This document shows positions 1-7,302 of a stretch of 64,000 nt of DNA, in pieces (within the stretch, counting starts at the first letter, position 1; each line of letters opens with the position of its first letter). The notes beneath the pieces were generated by a model. That model had not been told where the DNA came from and searched no databases. It saw only the letters and a program-made list of their open reading frames with translations. Source of the stretch: Segatella buccae ATCC 33574 (GTDB lineage Bacteria > Bacteroidota > Bacteroidia > Bacteroidales > Bacteroidaceae); contig NZ_GL586311.1 of the NCBI RefSeq assembly GCF_000184945.1, positions 1,581,435 through 1,645,434 on the forward strand, written 5' to 3'. The position numbers and the translations under genes are program-made.

Positions 1-713
1 TCTATGATACCACCGTTGGCAGAGGAGCAAAGCCATGCTTGTAAACCGCTATTTTCGCTTACTTCAGTGGAAGTCCAATACCAACAGTCTCCATCTAAAG
101 CTATCGGCGTGCCACCTAATCTTTCTATGACGGGATTGATGCTTCTGGCAGAGACATTCAGTAGACGCTGTTCCGCAACGCTGGGTAAGAAGTCACTCTG
201 ACCACCAGCATGGAAAGTAAAGAGCTTCATGGCCAGCGGGCTGCCTTTCTTTGTCCCGGCATTATAACTCTTCTGCATGGCTCGTGTATTGGCAGAGCCG
301 TCAAAAGCGGTAAGGCTGCCGCTCGTTCCGTTGGGAAGGCCAACAGAATCACAGAAGACTTCATTAAGCTCTTTCAACATGACTGCCATGAGCGGATGGT
401 CTTCCGTCTGTTCTGCAAAAACAACCCCCACGGCCTTATGGGTAGTTTGAGAAAAGTAGGTCTCCGGATCCATACAACTATGGTTCTCACACAAGATATA
501 TCCTACATGGATTGCATTGTCGGCAGGCTGATAATCGTCACATGAACTAAAAGCCATGAGAACAACCAATACGGCAAGTCCCCATACTGCTCTGTTTTTG
601 TGGCGAAATCTCTTATGTGAAGACTGGTGGCGTACTCTATAAGAGACACGCATGATCCTGCGAGAAAGTCTTATCACACGCATAATCGCCATAAGCATTT
701 TGTATATGTTCAT
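1..713 (-). CDS. DUF1566-like lipoprotein, partial at window edge
   Basis: I translated this leftward frame by hand; it stays open from an ATG at 713 to the window edge, so the C-terminus is missing. A basic N-terminus of about 40 residues is followed by a hydrophobic stretch ending in AFSSC, which reads as a lipobox, so the mature protein is probably an outer-membrane lipoprotein. Near the cut end the segment WYWTSTEVSENS resembles the W-S-T-E core of DUF1566 and C-type-lectin-like domains. It lies 12 bp downstream of traO in the same direction, so it probably belongs to the transfer operon and may act at the cell surface during mating. The exact start is uncertain because several ATGs occur in the first 25 codons. 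Confidence 0.65.
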   Translation of the reverse strand, partial: MNIYKMLMAIMRVIRLSRRIMRVSYRVRHQSSHKRFRHKNRAVWGLAVLVVLMAFSSCDDYQPADNAIHVGYILCENHSCMDPETYFSQTTHKAVGVVFAEQTEDHPLMAVMLKELNEVFCDSVGLPNGTSGSLTAFDGSANTRAMQKSYNAGTKKGSPLAMKLFTFHAGGQSDFLPSVAEQRLLNVSARSINPVIERLGGTPIALDGDCWYWTSTEVSENSGLQAWLCSSANGGII

Positions 714-725
714 ATCTATCTTTGT

Positions 726-1259
726 TTATAATGGAATCTTAACGCCGATGGCTCCACCGGTACGGAATAAATCCTTGCCTCGCATCGTCACATCTTCCTT
801 TACCTGAAAGAAAACACTCCAGCCATTATAGAGATTGAAAGTATGTTCGTAGCCAAGCGACCCAACACCGACAAACTTGTGCAAGTCACTGCCGCCACTC
901 ACACCGATTCTGATGTTGCCATGATGGTTACGGCCACGTGTCACGCAGGGCTTATAGGCAAAACCGACATTCCAAATGTTGTAACTGTGCCAAAAAGATT
1001 TCTTGGTGACATAACCTGCTTCAGGGTCGGTCTCATACTGAATGTAGTAGTTCGCAAAATACTCCATTGCGTTGTGATAGTTCATTTCATGCTCATATGC
1101 CAGTGTAGCTTCAAATCCTTTCGGGTAGGATGCCCCTATGCCAACCATTAAATGGTTACCATGTCCCTGCCCCATAGCAGAGACGCCAAACAGACTGAAA
1201 AGAAAAAAAACTATTGCCCTTGAAGACAGAAAATGGAAAAACTCTTTATGGATTTTCAT
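726..1259 (-). CDS. traO: Conjugative transposon protein TraO
   Basis: 177 residues with an N-terminal signal peptide (hydrophobic core ending SAMGQG) and alternating amphipathic strands rich in Gly and aromatic residues, typical of a small outer-membrane beta-barrel. Length, position after TraN and the pattern VGIGASYPKGFEATLAYEH fit the TraO family of Bacteroidota conjugative transposons. The inferred role is the outer-membrane part of the mating channel. It sits 13 bp downstream of traN in one operon. Family assignment is by recall of order and pattern. Confidence 0.85.
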   Translation of the reverse strand: MKIHKEFFHFLSSRAIVFFLFSLFGVSAMGQGHGNHLMVGIGASYPKGFEATLAYEHEMNYHNAMEYFANYYIQYETDPEAGYVTKKSFWHSYNIWNVGFAYKPCVTRGRNHHGNIRIGVSGGSDLHKFVGVGSLGYEHTFNLYNGWSVFFQVKEDVTMRGKDLFRTGGAIGVKIPL

Positions 1260-1272
1260 AACGCCCCCTTTC

Positions 1273-2121
1273 TTATTGTTCTTTCAAAAGTAACGTGTCG
1301 AAAGAATCGGCACTTAATACATCCTCATAATCCAAATTCAGTGAAATGGCCCGACCGCTAATCTGTTTCTCTGACAACTCCAATGTAAGTACCTTATCAT
1401 TGGGGAATGTCATCTTCTTCAGGACTATCACATTACGATAACCTTTTCTGAACTTTACAGAGCGGTCAAGAATAAATGCAGGTTTCAATTCAATAATCTG
1501 TACATTGGTAGACTTTTCCTGCTTCTTATCCTGGAGCTTTACACGCAATTCGTCTATATCAAATGGCAGATTCGTTTTGTTCTCCACGGAGAAATCAATG
1601 AAGAAGTACTCGCCGACAACATAGATATTATTTAAACGCATAATCATCTTATCCTTTTTGGTGAATGTACTTCGGTATTTGGCCGGAGTGTTCCAGACTT
1701 TCATGCAATAAGAAGCCATGTCGATAGTAGACATACTTATTTCAGGATTATGAAAAGCATTGCGTTCCACAAGCTCCACTTCTTTATCTGAAACGGCTTC
1801 TTCAAGACGGTGTGTATAGATGAGCGCATATTGAACCCTGTAACGCTCGGTGATAATTGTAACAATACCCAATACATCACCATCTTCATGATTGCCAGAC
1901 ACGGGCTTTATACGTATCACATTATCCAAAGGCTTATCACCTATCACAGAATCGGTAGATATATCGACCAGCCGTATTGGTTCGGAAGCCGTGACAATGG
2001 TAGAAACTTTTTCGTTTACCGTCAACACTTCCATGTCAGAATAAGTCTTTTGTGCATGTGCACTTAGAACAGAGGTACACATTACCAAGACTGCAATGAT
2101 TTTCTTCTTAAAAATTTTCAT
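1273..2121 (-). CDS. traN: Conjugative transposon protein TraN (DUF4138)
   Basis: 282 residues with an N-terminal signal peptide ending SAHAQ, then a beta-rich periplasmic domain. It includes a segment about what is bound or fixed on the sheet (LNNIYVVGEYFFIDFSVENK) that is characteristic of TraN/DUF4138, a VirB9-like component. In the family TraN works with TraM (VirB10-like) and TraO as the periplasm-spanning core. It lies between traM and traO with short gaps of about 25 and 13 bp, as in other Bacteroidota conjugative elements. Nothing is truncated. Confidence 0.88.
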   Translation of the reverse strand: MKIFKKKIIAVLVMCTSVLSAHAQKTYSDMEVLTVNEKVSTIVTASEPIRLVDISTDSVIGDKPLDNVIRIKPVSGNHEDGDVLGIVTIITERYRVQYALIYTHRLEEAVSDKEVELVERNAFHNPEISMSTIDMASYCMKVWNTPAKYRSTFTKKDKMIMRLNNIYVVGEYFFIDFSVENKTNLPFDIDELRVKLQDKKQEKSTNVQIIELKPAFILDRSVKFRKGYRNVIVLKKMTFPNDKVLTLELSEKQISGRAISLNLDYEDVLSADSFDTLLLKEQ

Positions 2122-2146
2122 GTCTTTTATTTTTCTTGTTAGCGTT

Positions 2147-3466
2147 TTACTTTCTTTGTCTCTTCTCTTGCTGGCTTCCGTCTATCAGATAAACGAGCGT
2201 GCCATACTTCAGCTTCACCCTGTTCCTGCGAATGACTTTGCCTACGGCATTCATCACCTGCTGCGAGGCATTCTGTACAGCTTGGCTGGCCCAACCCTTG
2301 ACACCTGTTGAAGAGGTGGTGTTGTCTACGATGTTCGTTCCGCCCTGCGTAGCTGAACCAAGAATTTCCTTGCCGGTCTCTTTAAAGGAGGACAATGGAA
2401 CATAAAGCCCTTCCTGACCGTCCGTGTCATAGATGGAAAGGCTGACGCGGATAATCTCTTCTTTGCTGAAAATGCTTTGCACGGTTCCTTTCACTCGCTG
2501 ATGCCCGAAACCTGACATCTGGGCATAGAGATAAGTCCCTCTCTTGACGGTCATATCGCCAATTTCTACATCATCCAACAAGCGAAGGCGCACACGGCTG
2601 CCCTCCTGTGCTTTCACATCCTCGTCTATGATGGCTTTAATGAGCTTGGACTCTTCTGTGGAAGAAGAGGAAATGGTATTGAAATAGTCAGAAGAAGTCT
2701 TTCTTTTCTTGACTACCTTTTCAGGTACTCCCTCCGGCTGTTCTCCCGCTCCACGAACATTATCTTCCGTTCTGGAAGAAGCCAAAGAGCCGTTATTTCC
2801 GTAAGATAGGTTGTTAGCACCGTTCTGAGAGCCGGCTACGGGCAGACCATATTCGCCATCACCCCCATAACTGTCTTCATTGCCATATCTGACACGACGT
2901 GAAGGGGAACCGAAAGCGACACCATTGAGATCTTCATTTATATTCTCCATCTCACGCTGTCTTCTCCTACGGTCAAGACGTGCAATCTCGGAGTCGTTGA
3001 CAGGAGCGACAAAATTATCGGTTGGCGAGGAACTGCGAGAGTGGGCATTACCTTGGCGGACACGATCTTGCATCTCTCGTATCCTACGCTGTTCTTCCTG
3101 CTGCGCACGTTGCCGTTCCTGCTGCCTTCGCACCATTTCAGCCTCCCTGTCGCTGTATTGTGAACTGTAATCCTCCTTCTTGTTAACCGAGTCTCGGTCG
3201 TTCTCGACATTCTCGACACCAGAAAGGTCATTGATTTGTCCGTACTCACGCTCGGCATTGTCCAACTTGCCACCCAATACACTGTCTGTATTGGCTGCGG
3301 GGAGGTCGGAATTCAAATAATCCGTTGTTTTCAAACGAGGGTCATTATCGGACACATCAGTATTTACAGTATCAATAATGAAATATCCCACAAACAAAAT
3401 CAACGGGTATAGAATTGCGGGAAAGACATATTTTCGGTCTTTGAAATTAATTTTCTTTACATCCAT
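2147..3466 (-). CDS. traM: Conjugative transposon protein TraM (VirB10-like)
   Basis: 439 residues. One transmembrane segment near residues 13-32 (VFPAILYPLILFVGYFII) is followed by a long charged, low-complexity linker: a Glu/Arg/Gln-rich coiled-coil part near 105-135 and a Ser/Gly/Asn-rich part near 190-235. A C-terminal beta domain from about 275 reads KAIIDEDVKAQEGSRVRLRL, the TraM signature region. The layout of inner-membrane anchor, flexible linker and periplasmic beta domain is that of VirB10-like proteins joining the inner and outer membrane parts of the type IV channel. It is five bases downstream of the TraL-position gene. Confidence 0.9.
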   Translation of the reverse strand: MDVKKINFKDRKYVFPAILYPLILFVGYFIIDTVNTDVSDNDPRLKTTDYLNSDLPAANTDSVLGGKLDNAEREYGQINDLSGVENVENDRDSVNKKEDYSSQYSDREAEMVRRQQERQRAQQEEQRRIREMQDRVRQGNAHSRSSSPTDNFVAPVNDSEIARLDRRRRQREMENINEDLNGVAFGSPSRRVRYGNEDSYGGDGEYGLPVAGSQNGANNLSYGNNGSLASSRTEDNVRGAGEQPEGVPEKVVKKRKTSSDYFNTISSSSTEESKLIKAIIDEDVKAQEGSRVRLRLLDDVEIGDMTVKRGTYLYAQMSGFGHQRVKGTVQSIFSKEEIIRVSLSIYDTDGQEGLYVPLSSFKETGKEILGSATQGGTNIVDNTTSSTGVKGWASQAVQNASQQVMNAVGKVIRRNRVKLKYGTLVYLIDGSQQEKRQRK

Positions 3467-3470
3467 TTTA

Positions 3471-3794
3471 CTATCTATTTATGATACGTCTTTGATGTAA
3501 TGCGGAATCTACCTGCTCTACGGCAGTAGATCGGTGAGTCTTAGAAGCGTTGTAGCTACGTACCATATTGAAGATATTAATGGCAAAACAACCTATCACA
3601 ATACCGAATACGGTAACGAGGAAACCTACACGATGGCGGTTGGCCAACGTCTGTATCTTCATGGCCAGCCAACTCAAACCGCTCTTGTCTGCAAACTGTT
3701 TACCGGCTTCCACTTCTCTTTCATAACGCTCCTTATATTTCGGGTCGTTCTTGTCTGGCATAGGTTCGCCCATAATGATTTTCTTCAGTCCCAT
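3471..3794 (-). CDS. Small membrane protein in the TraL position
   Basis: 107 residues with a single hydrophobic helix near 56-78 (GFLVTVFGIVIGCFAINIFN) and charged ends. The N-terminal half is soluble and lysine-rich, and the C-terminus (HQRRIINR) is basic. It sits exactly between traK and traM, where TraL/DUF3989 lies in related elements, and is therefore probably the functional counterpart, but I do not recognise its sequence with certainty. It is co-transcribed with both neighbours, with gaps of 20 and 4 bp. Confidence 0.7.
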   Translation of the reverse strand: MGLKKIIMGEPMPDKNDPKYKERYEREVEAGKQFADKSGLSWLAMKIQTLANRHRVGFLVTVFGIVIGCFAINIFNMVRSYNASKTHRSTAVEQVDSALHQRRIINR

Positions 3795-3814
3795 AAATGT
3801 TCAATACTTTAATG

Positions 3815-4432
3815 TTAGAAATTGGTTTTCTGATTCTCGGAGAGATCCTTATTGACAAGCGTCCTCCAGCCAAAGATGATAAAACCGTGAGGATTGTTCT
3901 CAGTGCGCGGAACCCTCCTTAGGCTTCCGGCGGTAATGAGCTGACGCATCAAGATACTTGTACGACGCTCAATGCGTTGGCGGCCATAGTAGGTAAAGGT
4001 CATCTTCTGTTTGTCTAACTTGATGGAGTCACAGAAAATGCTGCATATCGTACTCGTTCCGATGATATTGTTATAAAAGCCTTTTTCCTTCAAGGCGTTG
4101 TACTGCGCAAGACCGGACTCGTCTATAAGGTACATGGCTTTCTTGATGGTATAATCAATATACTTGTCATCGGGAGCCAATGTAAAGAAGAGATTATGGA
4201 ACATCTCCACATGGCTCTTTGCTTCCACTTCAAAAGTCTCGTCCATGGTAGTCTGTTTGACAAGAATGGGCACGGTGCCATCAAGGACATAAATCTTCTT
4301 ATGGGCATCAGCGACCATGCCTCTGGCAACAAAAAGGCTCCCAAGGCTGATAACGACACAACCTATCAAAAACAGGCTGGTAATAATCAACACCAACTTT
4401 ATCTTGTTTTCTAATTTCTTTAATACAGCCAT
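3815..4432 (-). CDS. traK: Conjugative transposon protein TraK (VirB8-like)
   Basis: 205 residues with an N-terminal transmembrane helix (LVLIITSLFLIGCVVISLGS) and a periplasmic domain of about 165 residues. This is the layout of VirB8-like proteins. The segment HVEMFHNLFFTLAPDDKYI is characteristic of TraK of Bacteroidota conjugative transposons. In the family it forms a scaffold beneath the channel. It is 12 bp downstream of traJ in the same operon. Confidence 0.9.
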   Translation of the reverse strand: MAVLKKLENKIKLVLIITSLFLIGCVVISLGSLFVARGMVADAHKKIYVLDGTVPILVKQTTMDETFEVEAKSHVEMFHNLFFTLAPDDKYIDYTIKKAMYLIDESGLAQYNALKEKGFYNNIIGTSTICSIFCDSIKLDKQKMTFTYYGRQRIERRTSILMRQLITAGSLRRVPRTENNPHGFIIFGWRTLVNKDLSENQKTNF

Positions 4433-4444
4433 AGCATTGTCATT

Positions 4445-5629
4445 TTAATGTATTCGGGGCATAACAGACATGGCACTTGACTTGACGGAGGATGCCACCC
4501 CTTCACCAAAGTTGCGGGTAGAGAAGGCGGTGTCGCCTTCAGGGATCATCCATGCGGCAAGGTCTGGAACCAAGTTCAGGCATCTCAAAGCAACCACGGA
4601 AGCTGCAAGGAGATAGCCACAAGTCAGGAAGGCATTTTGTATATAGCCGTTAATTGTACCAGTAGATGATGTAATGGCGGTAAGATTTTCTACCTGAACA
4701 CTGATAACAATGTCAAACAGCAGCAGCACATAGAAACCTACGAAATAGAGCATGGCTCCATAGAAATGGACTGTCAGGTAACGGATGAGCCACTTAGCCC
4801 ATGCTCCTTCCCATTTAGGAAGAACGGAAAACGCCCATTGGATAGGGCCGAAGATAGTCAGCATGCCCAATAATATCTGCTGACAGAATATGGTGGCCCA
4901 CCAGCCGACCCGATACAGTACCAGCGCAAGAAACATTACTATCTTATCAAAGCCAATGATGAGACCGGCAAAGACTGATGACTTTTTGGCTCTCATAGCT
5001 TCTTTTGAACTCTCAATAGATGCTGCAGAACCTCCAGTTACTTCTGATATTATATCCATACTTGTTGGATGACTAACAAAACTTTCTGCCGCTTCCACTT
5101 CAGATGCCTTTTGATACATCGTATCGCGTTTCTGCAGCAACGGCATCAATTCGTTGTATTTTTCACTGACCTGCACGGCTTCTGCCTCATAGAGGTCGTG
5201 GGTGTAGCTTCCTATACAGTTGGGTATATAGGCTAAGGCATCCAAGATGCTGCCATTGCCACTGCCCATACCGGTCATGCTGGGGGGATACCAAAAAATC
5301 ATGATGAGCGCAATACCCATTACTTTGAGTATCTTGAATACATCGACGGCTTCACCCTTAACCATCATTTTGTAAGCCATGCTGGCTCCTACGATAATAG
5401 AGAACAAGGCTCCTAATGCCATGCTCATTTGAAGTATCCACCAGAACGGACCTTGTGTCCCGATAAAATCTGGATTACATAAAAACTCATTGGTCTGAAA
5501 GACAACGTTGTCGATGTCTTCCTCAAACAGATCAACTCCAATAGTCTGGGATAAGTCGGAAATCGTATTCGACAATCCTTGAAGCGAACCTGATGGCTGT
5601 GCTTGTAATAATAAGGAACTGAATGCCAT
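4445..5629 (-). CDS. traJ: Conjugative transposon protein TraJ (VirB6-like)
   Basis: 394 residues, strongly hydrophobic, with about six to seven predicted membrane segments (near 65-90, 98-115, 225-255, 260-285, 300-325 and 345-370) and a soluble stretch at about 135-215. The WWATIFCQQILLGMLTIFGP region is typical of TraJ, the polytopic inner-membrane channel protein related to VirB6/TrbL. The ATG at 5629 gives a short N-terminus rich in Ser and Gln. It lies upstream of traK. Confidence 0.9.
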   Translation of the reverse strand: MAFSSLLLQAQPSGSLQGLSNTISDLSQTIGVDLFEEDIDNVVFQTNEFLCNPDFIGTQGPFWWILQMSMALGALFSIIVGASMAYKMMVKGEAVDVFKILKVMGIALIMIFWYPPSMTGMGSGNGSILDALAYIPNCIGSYTHDLYEAEAVQVSEKYNELMPLLQKRDTMYQKASEVEAAESFVSHPTSMDIISEVTGGSAASIESSKEAMRAKKSSVFAGLIIGFDKIVMFLALVLYRVGWWATIFCQQILLGMLTIFGPIQWAFSVLPKWEGAWAKWLIRYLTVHFYGAMLYFVGFYVLLLFDIVISVQVENLTAITSSTGTINGYIQNAFLTCGYLLAASVVALRCLNLVPDLAAWMIPEGDTAFSTRNFGEGVASSVKSSAMSVMPRIH

Positions 5630-5681
5630 AATTGATTTTCTTACTTGTTAGCTTATATTTTGTTTTATACTTTATTATCTT

Positions 5682-6461
5682 CTACTTTTTGTAGTTCTTG
5701 CTGGAAAAACCATCTACGGCCATCGCCACTTTCCAACGGTTCAGGGCATTGAAAGCTACCGTGTTGATAGATGAAAGTCGCTGGGGAGACTTGCTGTTCT
5801 TCTGCATTTCCTTTGCGGATTTTACGCTGTTCCAAGCGAGCAGCTGCTTGGTAAGTTGGTAATTACGCCTGACCACATCCCTATAGATGGCCATGTACTC
5901 CTTTTTCCTGCGTCCTAAGTCCTGATAGGACTCACGGGTAATCTTGATGGCGGTTTGAAGGCAGTTATAGATGTTCTTCCACTGACGATAGTCTTCTGCC
6001 GTTCCACCGTAGGGCATGATTTTATTGATGTTCTTCTGAAAGATGTCCAACTTGCCCTCTATCTTGCCTTTCTCGACCGTCCATGCCATATCGGTCATGG
6101 GACTGCGGTCAACGATATTCTGTGCTTCCACCTTGGCACGACGGGAGGTCAAGGCTTTGATGCTGTCGGAATAGACCTTTTCGTCTGCCACACGGGCTTT
6201 CATGTGAAGACGGAAAATCTGCTTATTCTCTGCATTGGCTGTCCTTTGATATTTCTTGTGGAATGCGTTGTAATAGTAGCGTGGGGTCAAAGCCCCTGCA
6301 CCGGTTTCCATTGTGGTGAACTGCTGCATGATGTACTCCTCATGGTTTTTCGTGACTTGCACATAACCTTGGCTGAAAGCCGGAAGAACTGTTGCCTGCA
6401 GTCCTATCAAGAGCGTAATCCTGTTCCTAAGCAGGATATGTATTCTTTTGAATTTAGTCAT
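5682..6461 (-). CDS. Secreted conjugation-operon protein of unknown function
   Basis: 259 residues with a signal peptide (LLIGLQATVLPAFSQG) and then a mostly helical, basic body with many Lys, Arg and Gln and predicted coiled-coil stretches near 85-110 and 170-205. The start overlaps the end of the upstream gene by 8 bp, suggesting translational coupling. It occupies the place of TraI/DUF4141 in the operon, but I cannot match it to that family with confidence. It probably acts in the periplasm as an accessory of the mating channel. Confidence 0.65.
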   Translation of the reverse strand: MTKFKRIHILLRNRITLLIGLQATVLPAFSQGYVQVTKNHEEYIMQQFTTMETGAGALTPRYYYNAFHKKYQRTANAENKQIFRLHMKARVADEKVYSDSIKALTSRRAKVEAQNIVDRSPMTDMAWTVEKGKIEGKLDIFQKNINKIMPYGGTAEDYRQWKNIYNCLQTAIKITRESYQDLGRRKKEYMAIYRDVVRRNYQLTKQLLAWNSVKSAKEMQKNSKSPQRLSSINTVAFNALNRWKVAMAVDGFSSKNYKK

Positions 6462-7266
6462 AGTGTCTTCCTCCTATGATACCGCCACCACCCAATGGGG
6501 CGTGCTGGAATGACCTGTGTTGCTCCAAACATTGAAATGCCTGGACGGAGTTGCCAAGCCATCGTCCCAAAGCATCAGTGGCAATTTCCTTGACAGTCCT
6601 TGCCATGAAGAACTCTTTCTTCCAAAATCCCATCCTCACGGTCATATATGCCCACAATTCCATGTAGGAATGCCTGATGCTGCCGTCTATCTCGTCAATG
6701 GAACCGTTGATGTCACCTAAAATGATCATCAAGTCCGACGTGGTACAGTTCCTCACACCCGATACGAGCTCGGACAGTTCGATGTAAGATTTCCTTAACT
6801 GCAAAACGCCTTTGTAGACTCCTTCGACGGCTCGCTGGCTGGCATTAATGATGATGGTGTCGCTTGACCAGACTGCCCCATGCAGGAGTATTTCTTTCCT
6901 ATATGTATCCAGGAGTTTGTAATAGGCGGAAAGATTTCTTTTGCAGTTGCCAAAGCTGTTGTAAGCATGAAAGCCTGTTGCAGTACTGTTCAGAATGAGG
7001 TCAATGATGTCGAAACACTTCCTGTATCTGTCCAACTTCTTGTTAACCGAAGTATAGTCTTCCATTGTCTTCATACTCTTCTTATGATAGGCACGCACAC
7101 CTTCCTCTGCGAGAGCACGTAGCTCTAACATGGCCTTAACCGTCTTGTGATTACTGATCATGGCCTCCAAAGAGACAGGGTCAGTAGGAATGTCTATTGC
7201 CTTGGTTTCTCTTGGAACGAAGAGAAGGCATAGGCTCATCAACGATATGTATATCCATTTGTTCAT
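6454..7266 (-). CDS. Secreted helical protein of the transfer operon (TraI-like position)
   Basis: 270 residues. The N-terminus (IYISLMSLCLLFVPRETKA) reads as a signal peptide. The body is helical, ending in a Gly-rich tail (GGGGIIGGRHYD). Two or three amphipathic helices near 150-215 may contact the membrane. It lies between the 877-residue protein and the 259-residue protein, in an operon that follows TraG, so it is inferred to be a structural part of the conjugation channel. No catalytic motif is visible. Confidence 0.6.
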   Translation of the reverse strand: MNKWIYISLMSLCLLFVPRETKAIDIPTDPVSLEAMISNHKTVKAMLELRALAEEGVRAYHKKSMKTMEDYTSVNKKLDRYRKCFDIIDLILNSTATGFHAYNSFGNCKRNLSAYYKLLDTYRKEILLHGAVWSSDTIIINASQRAVEGVYKGVLQLRKSYIELSELVSGVRNCTTSDLMIILGDINGSIDEIDGSIRHSYMELWAYMTVRMGFWKKEFFMARTVKEIATDALGRWLGNSVQAFQCLEQHRSFQHAPLGGGGIIGGRHYD

Positions 7267-7302
7267 GTCTGCTGTTATCTATGTTAATGTCTTAATTGCT
7301 GC

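Noticed and set aside
4-545. Rightward frames in the first 545 bases
   Set aside because: The leftward frame is open without interruption, has a lipobox and continues the transfer operon; the rightward ones are its shadows.
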